Positions 7,987-16,796 of a stretch of DNA of 43,961 nucleotides are shown here, piece by piece. Position numbers and translations under genes: made by a program. The stretch is from an uncultured Prevotella sp. (lineage in GTDB: Bacteria > Bacteroidota > Bacteroidia > Bacteroidales > Bacteroidaceae). Below the pieces are notes generated by a model, which did not search any database, was not told the origin of the DNA, and saw only the letters and a program-made list of their open reading frames with translations. Where the stretch lies: the NCBI GenBank assembly GCA_900315835.1, contig ONAR01000026.1, positions 1-43,961 of the forward strand. Direction: 5' to 3'. Every line of letters starts with the position of its first letter. Position 1 is the first letter of the stretch.

Positions 7987-8712
7987 ATGAGTTTACAAGA
8001 AATCCTCGACCACCGCCGTGCCATTCGGCACTATGATCCAGAGAAGCCGCTTGACGCGGAGAAGGTGAAAGAATGCATCAATATGGCTACGCTGGCTCCA
8101 ACCAGTTCCAACATGCAATTGTGGGAAGCCTACCACGTGACTGACAAGGCAGTGCTTGCCAAACTTGCCCACGCCTGCCTCGACCAGCTCTCCGCTCGAT
8201 CGGCGCAAGAGATGGTGGTCTTCGTCACCCGTCAGGACCTCTACAAGCAGCACGCTGAAGCCGCCCGCAAGTTTGAAGAAGGCAATCAACGACGCAACAG
8301 TCCGAAAGAGAAACAGGAGAAGCGCATCAAGAAGTGGGACCTCTATTACGGCAAGGTAATGCCCTTCCTCTACTCGCGTTGCTTTGGAGTATGGGGATTG
8401 GTGCGCAAAGCGCTGGCTCAGCTCATCGGCCTAAACCGGCCTATCGTGCGCCAAGTGTCGGAAAGTGACGTGCGCGTGAGTGTGCACAAGAGCTGTGCCC
8501 TGGCTGTGCAGACGTTTATGTTGGCTATGAGCGAGGCTGGCTACGACACCTGCCCCCTTGAAGGCTTCGACAGCCGGCTCGTGAAGAAGGCGCTCGGCTT
8601 ACCTTATAAGGTCGAGATCAACATGGTCATCACCTGTGGTGTGCGCCTGCCCGACGGTGTGTGGGGCGACCGCTACCGTCAGCCTTTCAGCGAGACCTAT
8701 CACAGAGTGTAG
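7987..8712 (+). CDS. Nitroreductase family protein
   Basis: 241 residues with the nitroreductase signature: LQEILDHRRAIRHYDPEKPLD at the N-terminus (FMN-binding R and H), LAPTSSNMQLWEAYHV, and a C-terminal GYDTCPLEGFDSRLVKKALGLP typical of the fold. It has a 45-residue basic insert around residues 85-130 (KFEEGNQRRNSPKEKQEKRIKKW). It should be a cytoplasmic FMN-dependent NAD(P)H oxidoreductase; the substrate is not evident. The ATG at 7987 follows the transketolase stop by 85 bases, so co-transcription is possible. Confidence 0.85.
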   Translation: MSLQEILDHRRAIRHYDPEKPLDAEKVKECINMATLAPTSSNMQLWEAYHVTDKAVLAKLAHACLDQLSARSAQEMVVFVTRQDLYKQHAEAARKFEEGNQRRNSPKEKQEKRIKKWDLYYGKVMPFLYSRCFGVWGLVRKALAQLIGLNRPIVRQVSESDVRVSVHKSCALAVQTFMLAMSEAGYDTCPLEGFDSRLVKKALGLPYKVEINMVITCGVRLPDGVWGDRYRQPFSETYHRV

Positions 8713-8739
8713 GTTATGTAAAGCCAAAACGCAACATTT

Positions 8740-8846
8740 GCGATAGCTATGCTATGACGTCGCGATAGCTATGGTATCGCACCGCGATAGCTATGGTATC
8801 GCATCGCGATAGCTATGGTATCGCGACTCGATAGCTATGGTATCGC
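8740..8846. repeat. 22-base tandem repeat of short hairpins
   Basis: Five units at 8740, 8762, 8784, 8806 and 8828, exactly 22 bases apart, each based on GCGATAGCTATGGTATCGC. GCGATA and TATCGC are inverted repeats, so each unit is a small hairpin. The first unit is the most diverged. The array fills the gap between two convergent genes, and the last unit encodes the final residues and stop codon of the esterase at 8835-10205. It could act as a bidirectional terminator, but there is no T-run. Confidence 0.9.
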
Positions 8847-10205
8847 GATGCGGAGGAAGTTGTCGGAGGCCGACAGGTACTGGCCGAAAAGGGCGGTGGT
8901 CTTCAGCCGGTAATAGAACAGCGGATGACCAGCGCCGGGGAAGACCTTTGATGTCACGTCAACGCCCTTTGCCTGCTGCGCCTTCAGGAAGTTCTCAGCG
9001 TCGGCGAGCGTGGTGAAGCTGTCCTTGTCGCCAATCAGGAAGAGAAAGGGCGGCATGGTCCTGCGGCTGTTCTCCGGCACGAAGGCGGCAATCTTCTTCA
9101 CCACAGGATAGCACAGCATCAGTCCGGCCGGCATCGGAAGCCGGCTGTCCATACCCGCGGCGGCCGCCATGGTGGCACCGGCCGAGGCACCCGCAAGCAC
9201 GATGCGCGTGGGGTCGATGTTCAGACTGTCGGCGTGGCGCACAATCCACTGATAGGCATCGGCAACGTCGACATAGGCGTCGGCAGGCGTCGTCTTATCC
9301 AACGAGGCGATGCGATAGTCCACCGAGATGGCCTTATAGCCGAGCTTGGTGTCGTGGTAACACTCGCGCACAAACTGCAGGGGCGAACCATACTGCCAGC
9401 CACCGGCGAAGAAATAAACCACTGCAGGCACGGGCTTACGCTCCACGCGCGGAGAGTACACCGTCAACGTCAGGTCGCGCTGGCCCTGACCCGACTTATA
9501 GACCACCGTGTCCACATGATTGACGTAAAGCTCACGTGGCAGAATCTTGACCAACTCGTTGTACCACACCTGGGCCATCTTGCGGGCACCTTCCAACCTG
9601 GGGTGCACCTTGTCGTAAATGGTGTACCGCTGCCAGTCCCAGCCCGCACTTTGGTCGACGAGCCGGATGCGGTCGGAGTGGTAGCTCTTGACCAGCTTCT
9701 CAATCTCCTCGTTGAGCAAGGGAATGTAGGAGTATTTGGGCAGTTTGCCGCTGGTGATGACCTTCGCCATGATGATGACGGCCTTGGGGTTGATGGCGTG
9801 TATCTTGGCGATGATAGAACGGTAGCTCGCAATCATGCCCGGCACCGGATGCTCGGTATCGAAATGGTTGTGGCCGGCATGCAACAGCACGATGTCGGCC
9901 GGGTAAAGACGGTAGATGCTGTCGATGTGGGCATTGAGAAACTCCACGTTCTTACCCGAGAAGCCGCAGTGGGGAATGGTGCCCAACCGACAGCGGCCCT
10001 GGCGGGGACCGATAAACTCGCAGTTGGTGTAGCCGTGGCTGAAGAGCAGCTCCCACAGCGGGAAGACATAGGAATAGAAATGGTCGCTGCCCTCGGTGAT
10101 GGAGTCGCCCAGCCCCATGATGGTGACGTGGCGTGGCTGAGAGGATGAAGCCATGACTGACAGCGAGCAGATCAAAGTGAGCAAAAACAATATTGGTTTC
10201 TTCAT
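8835..10205 (-). CDS. Secreted two-domain esterase: SGNH/GDSL hydrolase plus alpha/beta hydrolase
   Basis: 456 residues. A signal peptide (KKPILFLLTLICSLSVMA) is followed by an SGNH domain (residues about 27-220) with GDSITEGS (S35), HAGHNHFD and the YDKVHP Asp-His pair. An alpha/beta hydrolase domain follows (about 235-450), with FFAGGW as oxyanion-hole motif, the nucleophile elbow GASAGAT, the acid in IGDKDSFT and the histidine in GAGHPLFYYR. The product is probably periplasmic or extracellular and removes acyl groups from plant glycans, as similar carbohydrate esterases do; the substrate is unknown. The C-terminal IAIP and stop codon come from the 22-base repeat array. Confidence 0.82.
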   Translation of the reverse strand: MKKPILFLLTLICSLSVMASSSQPRHVTIMGLGDSITEGSDHFYSYVFPLWELLFSHGYTNCEFIGPRQGRCRLGTIPHCGFSGKNVEFLNAHIDSIYRLYPADIVLLHAGHNHFDTEHPVPGMIASYRSIIAKIHAINPKAVIIMAKVITSGKLPKYSYIPLLNEEIEKLVKSYHSDRIRLVDQSAGWDWQRYTIYDKVHPRLEGARKMAQVWYNELVKILPRELYVNHVDTVVYKSGQGQRDLTLTVYSPRVERKPVPAVVYFFAGGWQYGSPLQFVRECYHDTKLGYKAISVDYRIASLDKTTPADAYVDVADAYQWIVRHADSLNIDPTRIVLAGASAGATMAAAAGMDSRLPMPAGLMLCYPVVKKIAAFVPENSRRTMPPFLFLIGDKDSFTTLADAENFLKAQQAKGVDVTSKVFPGAGHPLFYYRLKTTALFGQYLSASDNFLRIAIP

Positions 10206-10454
10206 TTTCTTTTCGATTGGTTTCTGACGTTAAGCAGCAGCCGAGTAAACCTCGGCCCGCCCCCACCCTGGCTTTCGCGCAGTGGGTAAGCTCCATGTAT
10301 ATAACGCAAAGACTCGGTCAAAGCCACAGCCGTTTTTATAAGCTTTAACAAATATCATGCCCCTCGCGCACAAAAAAGCGGGACCGTATCTCACGACACT
10401 GTCTCGCCTGAAATTAAAACCAATAAAAGAAATAGATTGTTAGTTGCCTAACCA

Positions 10455-10501
10455 AAAGGGCGGCCGGCCCGGAGGATGACCCGCGGGCGGCTGAGCCCTT
10501 T
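10455..10501 (-). terminator. Probable terminator of the glutamine synthetase gene
   Basis: Immediately after the stop codon (minus strand) AAAGGGC pairs with GCCCTTT, enclosing a very GC-rich segment, and T residues follow on the exit side. The rest of the 10206-10454 gap shows no gene; it contains a small inverted repeat CCGAG-TAAA-CCTCGG near 10239. Confidence 0.55.
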
Positions 10502-10506
10502 ATCGT

Positions 10507-12693
10507 TTACCGGATGAACAGGAGTTCACGGTACTTAGGCAATGCCCAAAGCTCATCAGCAACCACCAGCTCAAGCTTGTCAATCTGATAGCGGATGGGC
10601 TGGAAGAACGTCTCGACGGTGTCGTGATACTTCACTGCCTTCTCGCGCACATCGTCAATCTTGTTGGCGACCTTACGTGCATTGACCATATCTTCCACGT
10701 CCTTCTCTATGATGCCGGTGCGTTCGCTGATTTGCTCAATGATATTCATGATACGCTCGGAGAGCTGCTTGCCCTTCTCGGCGCCGTAGATGCTCATGAG
10801 GTTCTGCACATCCTTCGAGATCATCGACTGGTAGCGCGTAGCCACGGGGATGATGTGGTTGAGCGACAGGTCACCCAGCACGCGGGCCTCAATCTGCAAC
10901 TTCTTGGTGTAGGTCTCCCATTTCACCTCGTTGCGGGCCTCGAGCTCATTCTTCTTCATCACGCCCATGCTCTCGAACATCTTCACGCTGGCGTCGTCGA
11001 GGTAACGGTCGAAGATGACCGGAGCCGACTTCTCGGTATCCAATCCACGCTTCTCAGCCTCAGCCACCCACTCGTCGCTGTAGCCGTTGCCGTCGAAGTG
11101 GATAGGAGCACAGGTCTTGATGTCGTCCTTGACCACCGAAAGGATGGCGGCGAACTTGTCCTCACCCTTGGCGATGAGCTCATCGACGCGGGTCTTGAAG
11201 TCGGTCAGGGCCTCAGCCACAGCGGTGTTGAGCACGATCTGGGCGCTGGCGCAGTTGGCCGACGATCCGACGGCGCGGAACTCGAAGCGGTTGCCGGTGA
11301 AGGCGAATGGAGAGGTACGGTTGCGGTCGGTGTTGTCGCGCATGATGTCGGGAATCTCGGGGATATCGATCTGCACGCCTTCCTTACCCTTGATGACGAG
11401 TGCATCCTTGTCGGCCTTCATGATATGCTCGAGCACGTCGCTGACGGTCTTGCCGAGGAATGAGGAGATGATGGCTGGAGGTGCCTCGTTGGCGCCTAAG
11501 CGATGGGCGTTGCCGGCGTCCATGATGCTGGCCTTGAGCAGACCATTGTGGCGATAGACACCCATGAGGGTCTCGACGATGAACACGACGAAGCGCAGGT
11601 TGTCTTCCTTGGTCTTGCCAGGTCCGTGGAGCAGGATGCCCGTATCGGTAGACAGCGACCAGTTGTTGTGCTTACCCGAGCCGTTGATGCCGTCGAAGGG
11701 TTTCTCGTGGAGCAGCACCTCGAAGCCGTGCTTGTGGGCCACCTTCTTCATGATAGACATGAGCAGCATGTTGTGGTCGACGGCGAGGTTGGTCTCCTCG
11801 AAGATAGGTGCGCACTCAAACTGGTTGGGGGCCACCTCATTATGACGTGTCTTCACGGGGATGCCGAGCTCGAGGGCCTCAATCTCGAGGTCTTTCATGA
11901 AGGCCTGCACGCGCTCAGGGATGGTGCCGAAGTAGTGGTCGTCCATCTGCTGGTTCTTGGCGCTTTCGTGCCCCATGAGGGTACGGCCGGTGAGGATGAG
12001 GTCGGGACGGGCTGCATAGAGGTCCTCGTCGACGAGGAAGTATTCCTGCTCCCATCCGAGGTTGGAGACGACCTTCTTCACGTCGGGATAGAAGTAATGG
12101 CAAACATTGGTAGCGGCGACGTTGACGGCGTGCAGGGCGCGCAGCAGCGGAGCCTTGTAGTCAAGGGCCTCACCTGTGTAGGAGATGAAGATGGTAGGGA
12201 TGCAGAGGGTGTCGTCCATGATGAACACGGGCGATGTGGGATCCCAAGCCGAATAGCCGCGGGCCTCGAAGGTGGAACGGATGCCGCCAGAGGGGAACGA
12301 CGAGGCGTCAGGCTCCTGCTGGACGAGCAGCTTGCCCGAGAACTCCTCAATCATGCCGCCCTTGCCGTCGTGCTCGATAAACGAGTCGTGCTTCTCGGCG
12401 GTGCCTTCGGTCAGCGGCTGGAACCAGTGGGTGTAGTGGGTAACACCGTTCTCGTCGGCCCACTGCTTCATGCCCTTGGCCACAGCGTCGGCAATAGAGC
12501 GGTCGAGTGTAGCACCATTGTCGATGACATCGATCATTTTCTGATAAACATCAGCGGGAAGATACTTGTACATCTTGGCGCGGTTGAATACTTTCTTGCC
12601 AAAGTACTCGGAAGGACGCTCTACCGGTGAAATCACCTCTACCGGCTTCTTGCGGGATGCCGACTGTACGGCATCAAAACGTAAATTTGTCAT
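10507..12693 (-). CDS. glnN: Glutamine synthetase type III
   Basis: 728 residues, the usual length for the large GSIII form (GSI is about 470). The N-terminal VISPVERPSEYFGKKVFNRAKM block is characteristic of the family. Catalytic-core motifs include NLGWEQEYFLVDE, RHNEVAPNQFECAPIFEETNLA, GSGKHNNWSLST and the RTSPFAFTGNRFEFRAVGSSAN segment. It makes glutamine from glutamate, ammonia and ATP in the cytoplasm. It is the last gene of a minus-strand series dapF-dapL-porin-glnN that diverges from glnK-amtB, so a common nitrogen response is likely. A GC-rich hairpin lies in its 174-base leader. Confidence 0.95.
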   Translation of the reverse strand: MTNLRFDAVQSASRKKPVEVISPVERPSEYFGKKVFNRAKMYKYLPADVYQKMIDVIDNGATLDRSIADAVAKGMKQWADENGVTHYTHWFQPLTEGTAEKHDSFIEHDGKGGMIEEFSGKLLVQQEPDASSFPSGGIRSTFEARGYSAWDPTSPVFIMDDTLCIPTIFISYTGEALDYKAPLLRALHAVNVAATNVCHYFYPDVKKVVSNLGWEQEYFLVDEDLYAARPDLILTGRTLMGHESAKNQQMDDHYFGTIPERVQAFMKDLEIEALELGIPVKTRHNEVAPNQFECAPIFEETNLAVDHNMLLMSIMKKVAHKHGFEVLLHEKPFDGINGSGKHNNWSLSTDTGILLHGPGKTKEDNLRFVVFIVETLMGVYRHNGLLKASIMDAGNAHRLGANEAPPAIISSFLGKTVSDVLEHIMKADKDALVIKGKEGVQIDIPEIPDIMRDNTDRNRTSPFAFTGNRFEFRAVGSSANCASAQIVLNTAVAEALTDFKTRVDELIAKGEDKFAAILSVVKDDIKTCAPIHFDGNGYSDEWVAEAEKRGLDTEKSAPVIFDRYLDDASVKMFESMGVMKKNELEARNEVKWETYTKKLQIEARVLGDLSLNHIIPVATRYQSMISKDVQNLMSIYGAEKGKQLSERIMNIIEQISERTGIIEKDVEDMVNARKVANKIDDVREKAVKYHDTVETFFQPIRYQIDKLELVVADELWALPKYRELLFIR

Positions 12694-12740
12694 ACTTCTA
12701 ATGGTTGATGATTAAAGCTCTTATTGATTTTATTTTAAGT

Positions 12741-12764
12741 TGCGCCGGGCCGAAACCCGGTGCA
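12741..12764 (-). promoter_or_regulatory. GC-rich hairpin in the glnN leader
   Basis: CCGGG and CCCGG flank CCGAAA inside TGC...GCA, giving a compact stem-loop between the porin gene and glnN. On the minus strand it is followed by an A/T-rich stretch without a clear T-run. It may be a partial terminator or an mRNA processing structure. Confidence 0.4.
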
Positions 12765-12841
12765 ATAGGAATGATACATTAATGATTCAGCACGCCCAAC
12801 CGGCTGACCGCCTTCGGCTGGAGTGCCCGGGGTGAGCACTC

Positions 12842-12881
12842 ACGGCCGACTGTTTACGGCCGACAGCTTACGGCTGGAGTG
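12842..12881. repeat. 14-base imperfect tandem repeat at the porin 3' end
   Basis: ACGGCCGACTGTTT and ACGGCCGACAGCTT are followed by ACGGCTGGAGTG, in register every 14 bases. A related TTCGGCTGGAGTG is at 12813. The last unit encodes the porin's LQP and stop codon. Confidence 0.65.
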
Positions 12882-13605
12882 TGAAGCCGCAGATGAAGTA
12901 GGCTTTCTGCGTGCTGGGGTTGGCCGTGATGCCTGCAAACACAGGGACGGAGAACGACTTGGTGATCTCGATGGCCTTGCTGGCCTTCAGCCCGAGGTTG
13001 GTCACGGCAAAGCCGTTGACGCGACTGTAGGATGAGGTGGCGTAAGGCACGGCGCCCACCGTTGCGGTCCAGTCGAGCGAGGCGAGCTTGAACGGTGCGG
13101 TAGCCTCAACGTAGGATGAGTAGGCGCGCTTGCCGCTCTTGTTGAGTCCGTCGTTACCGGCGAAGTTGGTGTACCAGTTCAGGGCGACGGGACCGAAGTC
13201 GTAGCCGACGTTGGCCTCATAGACGTGGAGCGTACTGTGAGCTCCATACGAGAAATACTTCGCGTCGTCGTAAGCGTCACCCGAGTAGTTGTTGACGCCC
13301 TTGTTGAACCAGTAGTCGGTCACACCCACGTGAAAGCCGCCAGTGGTATAGGCCAGCGTGAGGTCAAACTCCTTGGTGTCAGACGGATCCGAGATGCCTA
13401 CATTTCCCCAAGCGGTGAGCGAGAAGCCCTTGTAGGCTACGCCAAGTGTGGGCTGTACGCTTACATCGCCACAATCCTGACCACGCCAGATGTATTGGTT
13501 CACCAGGTCAGTGGCAATGGTTCCTTCTACTTTGTCCTGAGCATTCGCTGCCACGGCTGCCATGCAGACAGCGGCGATGCAAAACAGTCTTTCTACCTTT
13601 TTCAT
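12868..13605 (-). CDS. TorF-like outer-membrane beta-barrel porin
   Basis: 245 residues. A signal peptide (KKVERLFCIAAVCMAAVAANAQ) is followed by alternating amphipathic strands. The early segment ATDLVNQYIWRGQDCGDVSVQPTLGVAYKGFSLTAWGN is typical of TorF/Gcw_chp putative porins. The barrel ends with an aromatic-poor FICGFTLQP. The product should be an outer-membrane channel. Its position between dapL and glnN suggests it brings a nitrogen compound or peptide through the outer membrane, but this is inference from neighbourhood only. Confidence 0.8.
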   Translation of the reverse strand: MKKVERLFCIAAVCMAAVAANAQDKVEGTIATDLVNQYIWRGQDCGDVSVQPTLGVAYKGFSLTAWGNVGISDPSDTKEFDLTLAYTTGGFHVGVTDYWFNKGVNNYSGDAYDDAKYFSYGAHSTLHVYEANVGYDFGPVALNWYTNFAGNDGLNKSGKRAYSSYVEATAPFKLASLDWTATVGAVPYATSSYSRVNGFAVTNLGLKASKAIEITKSFSVPVFAGITANPSTQKAYFICGFTLQP

Positions 13606-13726
13606 AACATTTGATTCTTTAAAGTGAATAAAAAACGATTCTCTCTGTATGTTGTATTGTTAACTGTTCCTCTCTGTGGCAGCGTCCGGCCCGCGGCGAT
13701 GCGGTGCTGGGGCCGGCGCCCTCGAT

Positions 13727-14965
13727 TTATCCTTTCTTCGACCAGTCGGCGATGCGCTGCATGGCTTCCTCCACGTCCTCGCGGTTGCCGAATGAAGTGA
13801 GGCGGAAATAGCCCTCTCCGCTCGGTCCGAAGCCTACGCCCGGTGTGCAGACCACGCCGCAGCCGTAGAGCAGACGGTCGAAGAATTTCCAGCTCTCCTC
13901 GTTGCCGGGCGTCTTCACCCAGAGGTAGGGCGCGTTCTCGCCGCCATAGACGCTGTAGCCCAGTGAGACGAGCGTCTCGCGCATGATGCGAGCGTTCTCC
14001 ATATAATAATGGATGGTCTGCATGATCTGCTCGTGGCCCTCGGGGGTGTAGATGGCCTCGGCAGCGCGCTGCGAGATATAGCTGGTGCCGTTGAACTTAG
14101 TCGACTGTCGGCGCTCCCAAAGTCGGTTGAGGGCGATGCGCTTGCTGCCGTCGAGCGTCGATGCCGACACCTCTTTGGGGATGATGGTGTAGCCGCAGCG
14201 TACACCTGTGAAGCCGGCGGTTTTGGAATAGCTGTGGAACTCGATGGCACACTTGCGCGCACCCTTGATCTCATAGATGGAGTGCGGAATGTCGGGGTTC
14301 TGGATGTAAGCCTCGTAGGCGGCATCGTAGAACAGCACGGCATCGTTCTTCAGTGCGAAGTTGACCCACTTGCGCAGTTCTTCCTTCGGCAGCACCGTAC
14401 CCGTCGGGTTGTTGGGGTAGCAGAGGTATATCATGTCGACGCGGTGGTCGGGCAGTTGTGGTACAAAATTGTTGTCGGCCGTACAGGGCATGTAAGTGAT
14501 GTTGCTCCAGCGTCCGTCTTTGAACACGCCGGCGCGGCCGATCATGGCGTTGGAGTCGATATAGACGGGATAGATGGGGTCGGTCACGGCCACGGAGTTA
14601 TCCCATCGGAGCAGCTCCTGAATGTTACCCGTGTCGCTCTTGGCACCGTCGTTGACGAACACCTCGTCGCGGTCGAGATGGATGCCGCGCGAAAGGAAGT
14701 CGTTGCGCAGGATGGCGTCGCGCAGGAAGTCGTAGCCGTGCTCGGGGCCGTAGCCGCGGAAGGAGGCTTTGACAGCCATCTCGTCGGTAGCCTTATGCAT
14801 GGCCTCGATGACGGCGGGGCAAAGCGGCTGCGTGACGTCGCCTATGCCAAGGCTGATGACGCGCACCTGGGGATGCTGGGCCTTGAAGGCGTTAACGCGC
14901 TTGGCCACGTCGGAGAAAAGGTAGCTCCCCGGAAGCTTCAGATAATGTTCGTTTACTAATGCCAT
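13727..14965 (-). CDS. dapL: LL-diaminopimelate aminotransferase
   Basis: 412 residues, normal for DapL. A PLP-dependent fold-I aminotransferase with the family's start VNEHYLKLPGSYLFSDVAKR, GIGDVTQPL, YPNNPTGT and the Schiff-base lysine in SYSKTAGFTG (K248). It converts tetrahydrodipicolinate directly to LL-diaminopimelate using glutamate, bypassing the succinylase or acetylase branches. Its gene lies 100 bases downstream of dapF, which performs the next step. The product feeds lysine and peptidoglycan synthesis and consumes glutamate nitrogen, which fits its place beside glutamine synthetase. Confidence 0.95.
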   Translation of the reverse strand: MALVNEHYLKLPGSYLFSDVAKRVNAFKAQHPQVRVISLGIGDVTQPLCPAVIEAMHKATDEMAVKASFRGYGPEHGYDFLRDAILRNDFLSRGIHLDRDEVFVNDGAKSDTGNIQELLRWDNSVAVTDPIYPVYIDSNAMIGRAGVFKDGRWSNITYMPCTADNNFVPQLPDHRVDMIYLCYPNNPTGTVLPKEELRKWVNFALKNDAVLFYDAAYEAYIQNPDIPHSIYEIKGARKCAIEFHSYSKTAGFTGVRCGYTIIPKEVSASTLDGSKRIALNRLWERRQSTKFNGTSYISQRAAEAIYTPEGHEQIMQTIHYYMENARIMRETLVSLGYSVYGGENAPYLWVKTPGNEESWKFFDRLLYGCGVVCTPGVGFGPSGEGYFRLTSFGNREDVEEAMQRIADWSKKG

Positions 14966-15065
14966 AATCTATTCGTGTTTCTTTTAATTGGTTAAAATTT
15001 CTTTGTGATGAACCATCAGGTGCGCGCCCCCGCCTCGTCGTTTTACGGCATCGGCGCCGGTGACT

Positions 15066-16034
15066 TTATTCCGGCAGCGGAATCTCGCCCTCGAAGGCGA
15101 AGGCCGCCGGTCCGGTCATATATACGTGGTTGTCGGCCTCGCTCCAGTTGATATGCAGTGTGCCGCCGTCCATGACGATGTCGCACGACCGCTCATCGTC
15201 GGTTCCCTTGGTCAAGCCGAGGCTGATGGCGGCCACGGCGGTGGCGCAGGCGCCTGTACCGCAGGCCATTGTGATGCCGCTGCCCCGTTCCCAAACGCGG
15301 GTGCGCAGGGTGGTCACGCCGTTGGCGGCCTTGAGGGGTTGGGCGAACTCTATGTTGCAGCGCTCAGGGAAGGCCTTGTCGGTCTCCAGCGCCTTACCAA
15401 TAGCGGTGATGTCGAGGGCTGCCACATCGTCAACGAAACTGACGTAGTGGGGATTGCCCATGCTGACGAACTTACCCTTGGCACCATTCTCGCCGATGGT
15501 GGCGGGCAGCAGGTGCGCCTCAAGCGCGGAGGGCACTGCGATGTCGGTGTAGCGGCCGGTGAACTGCTCCGGCACTTCGAAGCACGGCTCAAGCATATCG
15601 ACGGTAACGCTGTCGACGGTCTTCCTGCCAGACGGTTTTGCGTCAGATGCCTGATCGTCGGAGGTCGTTGCTTGTTCGTCGGAAGAACTCAGGTGGAGAT
15701 GTAGCACCTTGACGCCGGAGAGGGTCTCCAGGCGGATGACGGTCTTGTCGGTCATTCCTTTCTCATAGACGTACTTCCCGATGCACCGGCTGGCGTTGCC
15801 GCACATCATCGCTTCCGAACCGTCGGCGTTGAAGATGCGCATGGAGTAGTCGGCCTTTGCGCGATCCGACGGTCGTCCGATAAGCACCAGACCGTCGCTG
15901 CCAATGCCGAAATGAGGCTTGCTCCAGGCAATGGCCGCTGCGCTTGGGTCAGGAACACTATATAATAAGGTATTGACATATATATAGTCATTGCCTGCGC
16001 CGTGCATCTTGGTGAAAGGGATGATTCGTGACAT
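15066..16034 (-). CDS. dapF: Diaminopimelate epimerase
   Basis: 322 residues, about 45 more than usual. It epimerises LL- to meso-diaminopimelate with two active-site cysteines: C78 in MMCGNASRC and C258 in MACGTGACA. The start [13 protein letters not shown] is typical. The extra length is partly a charged, low-complexity insert at residues about 115-139 (Ser, Asp, Gln, Thr rich), which probably forms a surface loop. It is the first gene of the minus-strand series and has a strong promoter at 16086-16116. Confidence 0.95.
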   Translation of the reverse strand: MSRIIPFTKMHGAGNDYIYVNTLLYSVPDPSAAAIAWSKPHFGIGSDGLVLIGRPSDRAKADYSMRIFNADGSEAMMCGNASRCIGKYVYEKGMTDKTVIRLETLSGVKVLHLHLSSSDEQATTSDDQASDAKPSGRKTVDSVTVDMLEPCFEVPEQFTGRYTDIAVPSALEAHLLPATIGENGAKGKFVSMGNPHYVSFVDDVAALDITAIGKALETDKAFPERCNIEFAQPLKAANGVTTLRTRVWERGSGITMACGTGACATAVAAISLGLTKGTDDERSCDIVMDGGTLHINWSEADNHVYMTGPAAFAFEGEIPLPE

Positions 16035-16085
16035 CTTGCTACAATTTATTTCTTTATTATTGTCTTAATGTTTTAATTTACACCG

Positions 16086-16116
16086 CAAAGTTAACACAAA
16101 TAGTTATAACGAGCAA
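16086..16116 (-). promoter_or_regulatory. dapF-dapL-porin-glnN promoter
   Basis: Minus strand: TTG (16116-16114), 20-base spacer, TAACTTTG (16093-16086), about 50 bases before the dapF ATG. Confidence 0.75.
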
Positions 16117-16269
16117 GAATAGTTTACCTTTTTTCCTAAAAATTGGTATAAAATGTCAATTTGATAGTAATCGTCTGCTATTTCCTTACAAATGTTAAGG
16201 CATCGACATTGCTATCATGACACTTTGAAAGAAAAGCCAAAAAGTTAGTAACAAAAAGTCGTTATCTCG

Positions 16270-16300
16270 TTGCGTGCGTGGTCAAATTGTCATAACTTTG
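16270..16300 (+). promoter_or_regulatory. glnK-amtB promoter
   Basis: TTG (16270-16272), 20-base spacer, TAACTTTG (16293-16300), 58 bases before the glnK ATG. Same -7 sequence and spacing as the divergent dapF promoter; about 150 AT-rich bases between the two are room for a shared regulator. Confidence 0.75.
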
Positions 16301-16358
16301 CAGCCGAAAGCTGACAAAGTGAAAGCATAATTAGTTAAACCAATAAGAAAAGTTAGTT

Positions 16359-16715
16359 ATGAAGAAGATTGAAGCTATCATTCGAAAGACGAAATTTGAG
16401 GAGGTCAAAGAGGCTCTACTCGCTGCCGACATCGAGTGGTTCTCTTACTACGACGTGCGTGGTGAGGGCAAGATGCGACAGGCGAGAATCTACCGTGGTG
16501 TGATGTACAACACCAGCAGCATTGAGCGCGTGCTGATGAATATTGTGGTACGCGACAAGAATGTGGAAAAGACGGTAGCCGCTATTGAGCAGGCCGCTCG
16601 CACCGGTGAAATTGGTGACGGCCGCATCTTCATCATTCCCGTGGAAGACACCATCCGCATCCGTACCGGCGAGCGCGGCGATATCGCACTCTATAACGCC
16701 GAGCAGGAGAAATAA
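16359..16715 (+). CDS. glnK: P-II family nitrogen regulatory protein
   Basis: 118 residues with the P-II fold: MKKIEAIIRKTKFEEVKEAL at the start, the T-loop region, then EIGDGRIFIIPVEDTIRIRTGERG, the conserved C-terminal signature. It senses 2-oxoglutarate and ATP/ADP and should plug or release the ammonium channel encoded next to it. The T-loop (RGEGKMRQARIYRGVMYNT) differs from the E. coli consensus: the tyrosine equivalent to the uridylylation site is kept (Y50), but the following DFLPK-type block is replaced by NTSSIERVLMN. It is followed by amtB after 81 bases, the usual glnK-amtB order. Confidence 0.92.
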   Translation: MKKIEAIIRKTKFEEVKEALLAADIEWFSYYDVRGEGKMRQARIYRGVMYNTSSIERVLMNIVVRDKNVEKTVAAIEQAARTGEIGDGRIFIIPVEDTIRIRTGERGDIALYNAEQEK

Positions 16716-16796
16716 AGCTACATTTGCAAGGCTGCAAGGGTAATTACAAGAGAGAACTGTAAAACATTTTTAGGGTAACAAAACAATCACAATATT

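Noticed and set aside
8740-8846. CRISPR array
   Set aside because: Units are contiguous, with only 3-base variable joins and no spacers; no cas genes are present.
9234-10148. 304-codon plus-strand frame opposite the esterase
   Set aside because: Shadow of the real gene; no signal, motif or promoter, and the composition is typical of antisense frames.
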